Assembly (NCBI GenBank): GCA_947475995.1
Contig: CANJNI010000032.1
Coordinates: 1 to 51,891 of the forward strand
From: Beijerinckiaceae bacterium
Lineage (GTDB): Bacteria; Pseudomonadota; Alphaproteobacteria; Rhizobiales; Beijerinckiaceae
Length of the DNA: 51,891 nt
Direction of reading: 5' to 3'
A program made the translations under genes and the position numbers. Below, one piece after another: positions 18,631 to 27,332 of this stretch (its first letter is position 1; the number at the start of each line of letters is the position of its first letter). The notes under the pieces are model-generated. The model did not search any database and had not been told where the DNA came from. It worked only from the letters and a program-made list of their open reading frames with translations.

Positions 18631-19797
18631 CTACCTCAACCGTTCCAGTAGGCTGACATAATTGGCCACCGCCGCGCCGCCCATGTTGAAGATGCCGCCG
18701 ATGCGGGCGTTCTTGACCTGAATGCCCCCTGCCTCGCCGCAAAGCTGCATGGCCGCCAGCGCATGCATCGAGACGCCGGTCGCGCCGATCGGATGGCCCT
18801 TGGCCTTCAGGCCGCCTGACGGATTGACCGGCAGACGTCCGTCCATCTGGGTCACGCCGTCGAGCGCCACCCGCGCGCCCTTGCCCTTTTCGGCAAGTCC
18901 CATCGCCTCGTATTCGATGAGTTCGGCGATGGTGAAACAATCATGCGTTTCGACGAAGGAGAGATCGTCGATCGACAGGCGCGCACGGCCGAGCGCCTGT
19001 TTCCAGGCGACCGCGCAGCCTTCGAAGTCGATGATGTCGCGTCTCGACATGGGCAGGAAATCCTGCGCGTGGGCGGTCGCCCGGAAGGCGACGGCGCGCT
19101 GCATCGACAAGGCCGCATCGACATCGGCGATCACCACTGCGGCTGCGCCATCGGACACGAGCGAACAATCGGTGCGCTTGAGAGGGCCGGCCACGAAAGG
19201 ATTTTTTTCGCTCTCGCGCCGGCAGAAGTCGAAACCAAGATCCTTGCGCATCTGGGCAAAGGGATTGCCGACGCCATTGCGATGGTTCTTGGCCGCAATC
19301 GTCGCCAGCGCATCGGACTGGTCGCCGTAACGCTGGAAATAGGCCTGCGCGATCTTGCCGAACACGCCCGCAAAACCGCCTTCCGTCTCGCCTTCCTCGG
19401 CCAGATAGGAGGCGCGCAAGAGATTGCGGCCGATTTCGGCGGGCGGCGTTTTCGTCATCTGCTCGACGCCGACCACCAGGCTGATGCGGGCGCGCTTTGC
19501 CTCAATGGCGCGCACTGCGGCATGAACGGCGGCGGAGCCGGTCGCGCAGGCGTTTTCGAGGCGCGTGGCGGGCTTGAAGCGCAGCCGCTCGTCGGCCTGC
19601 AGCACCAGCGCGGCGGTGAAATCCTGCGGACTGAACCCCGCATTGAAGTGGCCGAGAAAGATCTCGTCCACCTCGTCGGCCCCGATCCCCGCATGGGCGA
19701 GCGCGCCGCTGGCAGCCTTGACGATGAGGGTTTCAACAGTCTCGGCGTCGTGCTTTCCGAACGGCAGATGCGACCAGCCGACGATGCAGGCAGTCAT
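18631..19797 (-). CDS. Thiolase family protein (acetyl-CoA acyltransferase, SCP-x-like)
   Basis: This 388-residue thiolase has the catalytic cysteine near residue 86 in ENACATGSAAVH. The conserved GGLKAKGHPIGATG loop near 325-340 holds the active-site His. Compared with degradative FadA-type enzymes the C-terminal part is closer to the SCP-x/thiolase II group; a cysteine follows in QLCGEAGG near 355. The ATG at 19797 has AGGGG about six bases upstream; a frame extending to 20082 would overlap the divergent carboxypeptidase gene. Substrate chain length cannot be told. Confidence 0.85.
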   Translation of the reverse strand: MTACIVGWSHLPFGKHDAETVETLIVKAASGALAHAGIGADEVDEIFLGHFNAGFSPQDFTAALVLQADERLRFKPATRLENACATGSAAVHAAVRAIEAKRARISLVVGVEQMTKTPPAEIGRNLLRASYLAEEGETEGGFAGVFGKIAQAYFQRYGDQSDALATIAAKNHRNGVGNPFAQMRKDLGFDFCRRESEKNPFVAGPLKRTDCSLVSDGAAAVVIADVDAALSMQRAVAFRATAHAQDFLPMSRRDIIDFEGCAVAWKQALGRARLSIDDLSFVETHDCFTIAELIEYEAMGLAEKGKGARVALDGVTQMDGRLPVNPSGGLKAKGHPIGATGVSMHALAAMQLCGEAGGIQVKNARIGGIFNMGGAAVANYVSLLERLR

Positions 19798-19962
19798 GCG
19801 CGGCCCCTGTGCTTGGCGGCAGGTCATCAAAAAGCCGCAGGCAATCACGATACGCCCGATGGCGGCCAGCGCCAATGCGGCTGCCGCCTTTTCAAGCTTT
19901 TGGCTGCGCGGTAGAAGTTCCGGCGGCTCTCGCGGCCCGCCGTCACGATTCGGGATTTTTCG

Positions 19963-21396
19963 ATGCACAGACTTGCCGTTTCCCGTTTCGCCGCCGTGGC
20001 TGCAGGACTGGCCGTGTTGACGAGCGCCGCACAGGCGGCCCCGACGCTGGTGGTGGACGCCGCAACGGGCGCGGTGCTGCAAGAGCAGGAAGCGACGCGG
20101 CCCTGGTACCCGGCCTCCCTCACCAAACTGATGACCGCCTATGTGGCCCTGAAGGCTGTTCGCGAGGGGCGCATCTCGCTCGAGACCCCGATGGTCGTCT
20201 CCGTGCGCGCCTCGCGCATGCCGCCCTCCAAGATGGCTTTTCGTCCGGGGCAGGAAGTCACGCTCGACAATGCGCTGAAGATGCTGATGGTGAAATCAGC
20301 CAATGACGTTGCGGTGACGATCGCCGAAGGCGTGTCCGGGACGGTCGAGGATTTCGCCGGGGAGATGAACGCGGAGGCCGCGCGCCTCGGCATGCGCGAC
20401 TCCCATTTCGTCAATCCGAACGGATTGCATGACGCCAGTCACGTCAGCTCTGCGCGCGACATGGCGCTTGTCGGCATGGCGTTGCTGCGCGATTTCCCGC
20501 AGATGCGCGGGCTTTACGGGATCGGCGCGCTGCGGATCGACAATCACATCATCCCGACGCACAACGGAATGCTGGGACGCTATCCGGGCGCGGACGGCAT
20601 GAAGACAGGCTTTACGTGCGCGGCGGGCTTCAATGTCGTGTCGACCGCGACCCGCAACGGCCGCAAGCTCATGGTGGTCGTGATGGGTTCGCCCAACGCC
20701 AAGGCCCGCAGCCTGAAGGCCATGTCGCTGCTTGAGACGGCCTTCAATTCATCCGACTGGGGACGGCCCTCCATCACGAATCTGGGCTATATGGGCTCGG
20801 TGGCGGCGCCCAACATGCGGCCGGAAGTATGCGGCAAGAATCGCGCGCCGGGCGATGACGAGGATTTTGCGATTCCGATCGCCGCCAATGCGCCGGTCGC
20901 TCATGATGACAGCCCGGTGAGCTTCTTCGCCGCCGATACGTCGCGCCAGACAGTGAATGTGGCGGCCTCCGAATTGCTGCGCGGGCCGCGCCCGGCGTTC
21001 GAGCCGGTGGACGTCTTTGTCGGCCGCATTCCGGGCTACACGGGTCCGGTGGCGAAGGCGCGCGGCGTCCCGACGCCCGATCCGGCGGAATTTGCCGCCA
21101 AGGAAAAGCCGGTCCGCACCGCCGCAAGGCCGCCCGGGAAGCCTAAGGTCGCCGCCAAGCCTGCGGCGTCCAAACCTGTGGGCTCGAAGCCTGTGGCGGC
21201 GCTCGCCAAGCCCGCCCCGAAGGGCGAGGCTAAAAAGCCCCCCGCGAAAGCAATCGCCAAGCCCGAGCCGAAGACACAGAAACCTGCGCCCGGACAAAAG
21301 CCCGCCGCAAAGCCGAAGACGCAGGCCGATTCCAAACCAGCGCAGGGCGGGCAGAAGCCCGCGCAGGTGCTGGCCTCTTCTCCGCCGCGCCGTTGA
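19963..21396 (+). CDS. D-alanyl-D-alanine carboxypeptidase (peptidase S11, DacF/DacC-type)
   Basis: This is a periplasmic penicillin-binding protein that trims the terminal D-Ala of peptidoglycan stem peptides. The 477-residue protein has a signal peptide ending near residue 26. The three active-site motifs are complete: Ser52-Leu-Thr-Lys55, Ser-Ala-Asn near 110 and Lys-Thr-Gly near 214. The catalytic part ends near 260. The remaining stretch includes a Lys/Ala/Pro-rich tail of about 120 residues (repeated AKPAPK-like units), perhaps a cell-wall or envelope linker. The next gene, a CobW-type GTPase, begins four bases after the stop, so they share a transcript. Confidence 0.92.
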   Translation: MHRLAVSRFAAVAAGLAVLTSAAQAAPTLVVDAATGAVLQEQEATRPWYPASLTKLMTAYVALKAVREGRISLETPMVVSVRASRMPPSKMAFRPGQEVTLDNALKMLMVKSANDVAVTIAEGVSGTVEDFAGEMNAEAARLGMRDSHFVNPNGLHDASHVSSARDMALVGMALLRDFPQMRGLYGIGALRIDNHIIPTHNGMLGRYPGADGMKTGFTCAAGFNVVSTATRNGRKLMVVVMGSPNAKARSLKAMSLLETAFNSSDWGRPSITNLGYMGSVAAPNMRPEVCGKNRAPGDDEDFAIPIAANAPVAHDDSPVSFFAADTSRQTVNVAASELLRGPRPAFEPVDVFVGRIPGYTGPVAKARGVPTPDPAEFAAKEKPVRTAARPPGKPKVAAKPAASKPVGSKPVAALAKPAPKGEAKKPPAKAIAKPEPKTQKPAPGQKPAAKPKTQADSKPAQGGQKPAQVLASSPPRR

Positions 21397-21400
21397 CCCG

Positions 21401-22585
21401 ATGACCGACAGCCCGTCCGTTCTTTCGCGCCGCCCGCCGCCGCCGATCCCGCTGACGGTGCTGACCGGATTTCTGGGGGCGGGCAAGACGACGCTGCTGA
21501 ACAATCTGCTGCGCGATCCAGCGCTGGCCGATACGCTCGTCCTCATCAACGAGTTCGGCGAAATTGGCCTCGATCATCTGTTCGTCGAAAAGGTCGACGG
21601 CGACATGATCGTCATGTCGTCGGGCTGTCTGTGCTGCTCGATTCGCGGCGATCTGGTGACGACCCTCGAAGACGTGCTGCGCCGGCGCGACAACAATCGC
21701 ATCACGCCGTTTCAGCGCGTGGTGATCGAGACGACGGGTCTGGCGGACCCTGCGCCGGTCCTGCACACGATCATGTCGCATCCCTATCTGATGCTCCGCT
21801 TCCGGCTGGAAGGCGTCGTAACCGTGGTGGACGCCGTCAATGGCGATGCAACGCTGGATGCGCATGTCGAGGCCGTCAAGCAGGCCGCGGTGGCCGATCG
21901 TCTCGTGCTGACGAAGACTGATCTGGTGGCCGATCCTGAAAAACTCGCGGCCTTGCGGTCTCGTCTTGCAAGCCTCAATCCGGCGGCGCGCATTCGCGAC
22001 GCCGCAAAGGGCGAGGCGACCGCCCGCAAGCTTCTCGATACGGGCCTCTACGATCCAGCGCTCAAGACGCCGGACGTGCGCAAATGGCTGAACGCCGAAG
22101 CTTTTGCGCAGGCGCACGATCACCACGGCCATCATGGACACGAACACCATCACCACCATGATGACCACGGCGTGCAGAATTCGCACGATGTGAACCGGCA
22201 CGATTCACGGATCAGGGCTTTCTGCCTGCGCAGCGACGCGCGACCCTCGCCGCAGACCTTCGACATGTTCCTGACCATGCTGCGCGAAACCAACGGGCCT
22301 TCGCTGCTGCGCGTAAAGGGCATTGTGGGTCTTTCGGACGACCCGGACAGGCCCGTCGTGATTCATGGCGTGCAGCACGTTTTTCATCCGCCCGTGCGGC
22401 TCGACCGCTGGCCGGACGACGATCATTCCACCCGCATCGTTTTTATCCTGCGCGATCTCGATCAGGCCTTCGTGGAAAAATTTTGGGGCCTGTTCGCCGG
22501 CGGACCGGCGATTGATCAGCCCGATGCTGCCGCCATGGCGGAAAATCCGCTGAGCCCCAGGGCCACGCGCGGTCTGCTCGGCTGA
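21401..22585 (+). CDS. CobW-type G3E GTPase (metallochaperone)
   Basis: This 394-residue G3E P-loop GTPase has Walker A GFLGAGKTT from residue 23, the metal-binding CxCC motif in SGCLCCS near 76-79, and a guanine-specificity motif TKTD near 171. A His/Asp-rich loop at about 239-257 holds a dozen histidines, and a C-terminal CobW_C domain follows. The family delivers zinc, cobalt or nickel. A role in cobalamin synthesis is possible because cobST lie 6 kb away, but the direct partner is the upstream carboxypeptidase gene, so a zinc role in the envelope is equally likely. The ATG at 21401 follows that gene's stop by four bases. Confidence 0.88.
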   Translation: MTDSPSVLSRRPPPPIPLTVLTGFLGAGKTTLLNNLLRDPALADTLVLINEFGEIGLDHLFVEKVDGDMIVMSSGCLCCSIRGDLVTTLEDVLRRRDNNRITPFQRVVIETTGLADPAPVLHTIMSHPYLMLRFRLEGVVTVVDAVNGDATLDAHVEAVKQAAVADRLVLTKTDLVADPEKLAALRSRLASLNPAARIRDAAKGEATARKLLDTGLYDPALKTPDVRKWLNAEAFAQAHDHHGHHGHEHHHHHDDHGVQNSHDVNRHDSRIRAFCLRSDARPSPQTFDMFLTMLRETNGPSLLRVKGIVGLSDDPDRPVVIHGVQHVFHPPVRLDRWPDDDHSTRIVFILRDLDQAFVEKFWGLFAGGPAIDQPDAAAMAENPLSPRATRGLLG

Positions 22586-22825
22586 TCAGATTTTCCGGAT
22601 TTCAAAGCGCAGCACGCCTTGATCGCTGGTCTGGCCGATAAGCGCATTGCGGGTTTCGTGAACCATGTGGGGAATGTCGATGGCCGACATCGGGTCCGTG
22701 GCCTCGACGATCAGCAATGCGCCAGGCCTCATGGCTGCGAGCGCCTTGCGGGCGCGCAGCACCGGCATGGGGCATTTGAGACCTCGCAGGTCCAGCGTCT
22801 GCGTTTCATCTGTGCCGTTAACCAT
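22586..22825 (-). CDS. TusA/SirA-like sulfurtransferase
   Basis: This 79-residue protein of the TusA (SirA/YedF) family carries the conserved GLKCPMPVLRARKAL motif. Cys18 is the persulfide-accepting residue. The rest (LIVEATDPMSAIDIPHMVHE) matches the family's second half. It probably hands sulfur to a partner such as a tRNA-thiolation or cofactor enzyme. The gene meets cobW tail to tail with no base between stops. No partner gene is adjacent. Confidence 0.9.
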   Translation of the reverse strand: MVNGTDETQTLDLRGLKCPMPVLRARKALAAMRPGALLIVEATDPMSAIDIPHMVHETRNALIGQTSDQGVLRFEIRKI

Positions 22826-22897
22826 AACGTCCCTTCATGCTTGGCTTTGAGAAGGTTCTAATAAAGATTTAACCACTCGTCTCGCGCTGCGCGCAAA

Positions 22898-23971
22898 GTG
22901 ACTGACATGGAACGGCTTCGGCGACTGGCTGAAACGTGGACGATCTGGCGACGCCATCGCCGGATGGAGTTCGCAGTTCGGGCTGCGGCGCGCGGCTCAT
23001 TGCGCAATTCCATGGCGGAATGGACGCGGCGTTACGAAAGCCAAGTCGCATTTGCCGATCATGATCGACAGGTGACTTTTGGACAATGGACCCGGCGGGC
23101 CAATCAATATGCCCGTTGGGCGCGCCGCAACGGGCTCGCCAAAGGCGACGTGGTGGCGCTGCTGTTTCCCCACAGCGTCGAAAGCATCGCGTGCTGGACC
23201 GGGCTGGCGCGCGGCGGCGTCGTGACGACGCTGCTCGACGCGAGCATGTCTCCTGCAGACCTGACTGAATGCCTGCGCATCTGCGGCGCGCGGGCGCTGC
23301 TGGCAGACGCAAGATATTATTCGATTGCAAGAGAGGCCTGCCGGCTGAATGGATTCGAAGGTCTGGTTTATCTCTACGGAAAATCCGATTGCGCCGGAGC
23401 TTCTGACTTTCCTCGTCTCGACCTGATGCTGCAGGGATTTTCGGGACGTGACATTCGCCCCGCCGAACAGGTGCGATTTGGCGAGGATGCAGATTGCGTC
23501 GCGCTCATACGTCACGATACGGATCGAGAACCTGCATTGCTGTGCTTCAGCCATCGCGATGTCTTGCGGATGATGCTTGAAACCGCCGCGGCGATTCGGC
23601 CGGGGGGCGAAATCCGCTTGCGCGGCAGCACTTTTCAGCCGATCGCCATGCGGGCGCTTGGCGCGGCGCTCGCAAGCGGCCAGCGTTTCGTCATCAACAG
23701 TTCGGCGAATCCCGGCCGGAAATTTGTGGTCGCTATCGGCGAGAGGGAATTACGCGCGTGGGCTCTTGAAGCCCTGCGCGGGAAGTCCCGGCCACATGCG
23801 CTTCTGGTCGAAGCCGCCAATGCTCTGCCGACGTTCGGCCTGCCGTCGCGGACCATGCTGGTGCTTGCTTCGCCCGACGGGGAGCGCGGCTTGCAGATTG
23901 TCCCGCGCATGCAGCCGGACTGTCCGGTTTCCGGACGCCCGCGCTTGCGGCGTGAGGCGGGAATCGCGTGA
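22898..23971 (+). CDS. Truncated AMP-binding (acyl-CoA synthetase-like) protein
   Basis: This 357-residue protein resembles the N-terminal part of very-long-chain/FATP-type acyl-CoA synthetases. Matching segments include VTFGQWTRRANQYARWARR near residue 60 and KGDVVALLFPHSVESIACW near 82-100. The adenylate-forming core motif (Tyr-Thr-Ser-Gly-Thr-Thr-Gly) and the later Tyr-Gly-x-Thr-Glu and hinge motifs are missing; from residue 200 on similarity fades. Full enzymes have 550-650 residues. It is therefore either a degenerate remnant kept open or a protein with a changed role. The start may be GTG 22898 or ATG 22907. It precedes the FemAB-like gene by 250 bases. Confidence 0.6.
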   Translation: MTDMERLRRLAETWTIWRRHRRMEFAVRAAARGSLRNSMAEWTRRYESQVAFADHDRQVTFGQWTRRANQYARWARRNGLAKGDVVALLFPHSVESIACWTGLARGGVVTTLLDASMSPADLTECLRICGARALLADARYYSIAREACRLNGFEGLVYLYGKSDCAGASDFPRLDLMLQGFSGRDIRPAEQVRFGEDADCVALIRHDTDREPALLCFSHRDVLRMMLETAAAIRPGGEIRLRGSTFQPIAMRALGAALASGQRFVINSSANPGRKFVVAIGERELRAWALEALRGKSRPHALLVEAANALPTFGLPSRTMLVLASPDGERGLQIVPRMQPDCPVSGRPRLRREAGIA

Positions 23972-24221
23972 GACCGCATTGATGCAGGCGTCCCGGCGCT
24001 CGCATGCACGATGGTTAATGGCCGCGTTTTCCTTTTGCGGTTGAACCACAAGGCTGAAATGACTGGCTGACCGGCGCGGCGCTCGCGGCCGCCCAAGCCC
24101 CCGAAACCTCCCGCGCTGGCCCGTCTCTTGAAGCGTTCCCCAAAGCAGGATGTTGCGTCGGAAGGTTTGTGTCCCTTTGGCACAGGCCTGTTCCGAAGCA
24201 GCCTGCGCCGGGAGAGTTGGA

Positions 24222-25520
24222 ATGTCAGCATGGTCCATCCCGTTGCCCGGGAGACCGATGGCGCCTTCCGTCGGCTGGTTGGCCGAGAGTGTGGGCTTTA
24301 CGGATGCGCCGCGCACCAGCGTGCCGCGCGTCTCAAGCCCGCGCGTTTGGCGCGGCGAGCCGCGGGGATTGCCGGCGCGAATAGAACTGCTCGCGTGGGA
24401 TGCGGCCGCAAAGCGTCGTGACGCCTGGGCCGATCTGGTGACGCGGTCGCTGGAGCCGAACGTCTTTCTCGAGCCCGGCTTCGTCCTGCCCGCCGCACAG
24501 CACTTTCCGCTCGCGTTCCGCCCGCACTTCCTGCTGGTGTCCGATCTGTCGCGGCCCGTCCCGCAGGAGGAACTTGTAGGTCTGGCGGCTCTCGACATGC
24601 CTTTGCGGGGCGCCGGCTCCGTGGCGCGTGCGTGGTGTCCCCAGCAATCCGCGCTCGGCACGCCGCTGTTCGATCGTGCGCGCGGACGCGACGCGCTAGA
24701 GATCATGTTCTCGTGGTTCGACGAACGCCAGCCGCATATTGCGGGCCTGATGTTTCCTTCGCTGGCGGCCGCGGGGCCGACCGCCTCCATGATCCGCGCC
24801 CATGCGATCGCGTCGGATCTCGAAATGCGGATTCTCGATCCGCACCAGCGCGCCATGCTGTCGGGCGGAATCGATGTGGACGCCATGCTGCGCGCCACCG
24901 TCTCGCCCAAGAAGCTGAAGGAGCTGCGCCGCCAGAGCAGACGACTGACCGATCAGGGCGAGCTGGCCTATCTGTCGACAAACGATCCCGGCGGGGTGAA
25001 GCTCGAGGTCGAGCGCTTTCTGGTTCTCGAAGCCAAGGGCTGGAAGGGCGCACGCGGCACGGCGCTGCTGGCCGATCCCTCGCTTTCCACATTCGCCCGC
25101 ACCATGACTCGCACCCTCGTGCTGGAAGGCAAGTGCCGGGTGGATTCGCTCAGTCTCGGGGGCAAGCCGATCGCGATGGGTATCGTGCTGAACAGCGGCG
25201 GAGACGCCTATCTGTGGAAGATCGCCTATGACGAAGACTACGCCCAATGGTCTCCGGGCGTGCAGTTCCTGCTGGAATTCACGCGGCGTCAGGCGCTTTT
25301 GCGCGATGTCACCTACACGGATTCCTGCGCGATCCCTGATCACCCGATGATCGACCGCATCTGGCCCGAGCGGTTGCCGATCATCGATCTGTTCGTCGCC
25401 ACGTCGCGGGAGCGCGCCGGCGCTTTCCGGTCCATCGCGTCGCGCGAAATCATTCGCCGCAAGCTGCGAACCGTGGCGAAACAGGCGTGGTACCGCCTGC
25501 TGGGAGACGCACCGAGCTGA
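24222..25520 (+). CDS. GNAT/FemAB-like acyltransferase (BioF2-like acetyltransferase domain)
   Basis: This 432-residue protein contains, in its C-terminal half (about 230-400), the fold of the FemAB/CelD-like GNAT group: KLKELRRQSRRLTDQGE, then FLVLEAKGWKGARGTAL, then the strand and loop GKPIAMGIVLNSGGDAYLWKIAYDEDYAQWSPG. This group transfers acyl or aminoacyl groups and often sits in exopolysaccharide or cell-envelope loci. The ATG at 24222 follows GGAGAG by six bases. The 250 bases upstream (23972-24221) hold no convincing gene and may contain its promoter. The substrate is unknown. Confidence 0.72.
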   Translation: MSAWSIPLPGRPMAPSVGWLAESVGFTDAPRTSVPRVSSPRVWRGEPRGLPARIELLAWDAAAKRRDAWADLVTRSLEPNVFLEPGFVLPAAQHFPLAFRPHFLLVSDLSRPVPQEELVGLAALDMPLRGAGSVARAWCPQQSALGTPLFDRARGRDALEIMFSWFDERQPHIAGLMFPSLAAAGPTASMIRAHAIASDLEMRILDPHQRAMLSGGIDVDAMLRATVSPKKLKELRRQSRRLTDQGELAYLSTNDPGGVKLEVERFLVLEAKGWKGARGTALLADPSLSTFARTMTRTLVLEGKCRVDSLSLGGKPIAMGIVLNSGGDAYLWKIAYDEDYAQWSPGVQFLLEFTRRQALLRDVTYTDSCAIPDHPMIDRIWPERLPIIDLFVATSRERAGAFRSIASREIIRRKLRTVAKQAWYRLLGDAPS

Positions 25521-25627
25521 CGTCGACAAATCCGCCCTGTGCGTCTGCGCACATCGGGCCGGGTTCGTGGTGGGTAATCTCCAAACATCGCCGAACGGAA
25601 CAGCGGCGGCGAAACAGGAGAGAGACC

Positions 25628-25915
25628 ATGAACACGACCTTCAAGAAGACCCTGACGGCTTCCCTCGCGGCCCTGACGCTCGGCGCGACCGTGATGACCA
25701 CCGCCACCCCGGCTTCCGCCCGCAACGGCGGCGCGATTGCGGCCGGGATCATCGGCGGCCTTGCCCTCGGCGCGCTCGCAGCCGGCGCGGCCAATGCGGC
25801 CCCCTCCTATTACGCTCCGAGCCGCGTCTATGGCGGCTGCTGGATGGAGCGCCAGCCTGTCTTCAACCGCTACGGCGAGGTGGTCGGCCACCGTCGCATC
25901 CGGGTTTGCGAATAA
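25628..25915 (+). CDS. Small exported Gly/Ala-rich hypothetical protein
   Basis: This 95-residue protein has a signal peptide (Lys-Lys start, hydrophobic core, cut near Ala-Ser-Ala at about residue 32). A glycine-zipper-like hydrophobic segment (GGAIAAGIIGGLALGALAAG) follows. The C-terminus contains CWMERQPVFNRYGEVVGHRRIRVC, where two cysteines bracket a basic stretch and could form a disulfide. Such small proteins are common in Hyphomicrobiales and have no assigned function. GAGAGA precedes the ATG. A strong terminator follows about 115 bases downstream. Confidence 0.75.
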   Translation: MNTTFKKTLTASLAALTLGATVMTTATPASARNGGAIAAGIIGGLALGALAAGAANAAPSYYAPSRVYGGCWMERQPVFNRYGEVVGHRRIRVCE

Positions 25916-26029
25916 GGCGAACCGGTTGAAGCCCGCAGAGTTCTGAGAGACCGGCGGAGCCGGGTTCTCTCCCCCGGCAATGCCGTTGCGATGCGCGCAA
26001 GCGGATCGCCGCGATCAACGATCGCCAGA

Positions 26030-26066
26030 CGCCCTCCGGACCGCCCCGTCCGGAGGGCGTTTTGTT
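26030..26066 (+). terminator. Rho-independent terminator
   Basis: A perfect 12-base-pair stem, CGCCCTCCGGAC (26030-26041) with GTCCGGAGGGCG (26048-26059), around a six-base loop is followed by TTTTGTTT. It ends transcription from the small exported-protein gene before the hydratase gene, whose start is 46 bases further on. A promoter for the hydratase must then lie within or just after the hairpin. Confidence 0.9.
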
Positions 26067-26112
26067 TGGCGATGTCCTGTGCGAATGTGCGGTCCCGCTT
26101 GAAGGAGATTCC

Positions 26113-26859
26113 ATGTCGCTCGCAGCTGCCCTCGTGCGCGCTCACCGGACGCATTCGCAATTCGCCTATGCGCCCGACATGGGCTGCGGGACGGAGCAGG
26201 ACGCCTACCGGGTGCAGGCGGATGTCGCCCGCGCGCTGGACGTTTCGGTCGCGGGCTGGAAGGTCGGCCTTCAGGACGGGGGCCGGATCATTTTCGGCGC
26301 GCCGCTGTTCTCGTCCGGCCTGCGCGCATCGGGTGATTCGTGGGATCTGCCGCGCGGCGCGTCCCTGAAGGTCGAGGTCGAGATCGCCATCCGGCTCGGG
26401 CGCGATCTGCCTGCGCGCCCGACGCCCTACACGCGCGAGGAGATTCTCGATGCGACGTCCGACATCTTTGCGGGAATCGAGCTGGTCGGCAGCCGCTTCA
26501 GCAATGTGCAGTCCATTCCGTTTCCGCCCAAGCTGGCGGACAATTTCAACCATGCCGGATATGTTACGGGCGCAGGCTCCGCCGATGTTCGTTCGCTCGA
26601 TCTGTCGAACCTGCGTTCGCGCCTGTGGATCGACGGCGTGCTGGCGCATGATGCTGTCGGCGGTCATCAACAGATTGATCCGCTCGTGCCGGTCGTCGCA
26701 TGGGCTTCTGTCCAGTCCGATCAGCTTGGCGGGCTGAAGGCGGGACAATTCATCACGACCGGGACGCTCAACGATCCGCCGGTCGTCAATCGCGCGGCGA
26801 AGATCGAAATCGAGATCGAAGGCCTGGGGCGGACCTCGCTCTACATCAGGCAGGCCTGA
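26113..26859 (+). CDS. 2-keto-4-pentenoate hydratase-like protein (FAH superfamily, MhpD type)
   Basis: This 248-residue protein of the fumarylacetoacetate hydrolase superfamily is close to the hydratase/decarboxylase group of meta-cleavage pathways. The signature VAGWKVGLQ near residue 46, the metal-binding segment LKVEVEIAIRLGRDLP near 85-100 and the later FAGIELVGSRF near 120 fit that group. The C-terminal GQFITTGTLNDPP is the conserved closing loop. AAGGAGA lies six bases before the ATG. No other meta-cleavage gene is adjacent, so the substrate is open. Confidence 0.82.
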   Translation: MSLAAALVRAHRTHSQFAYAPDMGCGTEQDAYRVQADVARALDVSVAGWKVGLQDGGRIIFGAPLFSSGLRASGDSWDLPRGASLKVEVEIAIRLGRDLPARPTPYTREEILDATSDIFAGIELVGSRFSNVQSIPFPPKLADNFNHAGYVTGAGSADVRSLDLSNLRSRLWIDGVLAHDAVGGHQQIDPLVPVVAWASVQSDQLGGLKAGQFITTGTLNDPPVVNRAAKIEIEIEGLGRTSLYIRQA

Positions 26860-27017
26860 AGGGCAGGCCTGTCCGGCGCATTTGAATCGAAAACTCGCGC
26901 CAGCCTTATCCGGCGCTTGACCATCGTGGCAGCTTGCTGCTGCCGCCGGACGCCGCATGACTTACATTCCGTTACGCACTGACCCCGTCATTCTTTCAGG
27001 GTGGAAAGGCGTCGTTC

Positions 27018-27332
27018 ATGCAGTTCATTTACCTGGTGAGTTCGTATCGACCGGACGAGAACACGGCTTTTCTCGTCCTTGCGTCTCTGGTGATGTCAGC
27101 CGCCGCAGGCGCGATCGTGCATCGCGTCATGGGGCGCGGCAGTTTCGGTCCCTTCGGCAACATGGTGCTGATCCTGTTCGCCATCGTGATGGCGCAATGG
27201 ATCAATCCGCAACGCATGGGCCTTGCGGTGAGCCATGATGCGATGCGGATGGCGGTGTTTTCGGCTGCCCTCGCCACTTTGCTGCTGGCGACGGCGGGCA
27301 TGTTGAAGAACTGGCTCGGGCGTCCGCGCTGA
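27018..27332 (+). CDS. Small membrane protein, hypothetical
   Basis: This 104-residue protein has three hydrophobic segments (about residues 18-36, 47-62 and 77-95). Short charged loops and a basic C-terminus (KNWLGRPR) suggest an inner-membrane protein. No known motif is seen. The ATG at 27018 follows GGAAAGG. It abuts the racemase-like gene tail to tail with no spacer. The 158 bases upstream show no gene. The family is unrecognised, though the protein looks genuine by composition. Confidence 0.6.
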   Translation: MQFIYLVSSYRPDENTAFLVLASLVMSAAAGAIVHRVMGRGSFGPFGNMVLILFAIVMAQWINPQRMGLAVSHDAMRMAVFSAALATLLLATAGMLKNWLGRPR

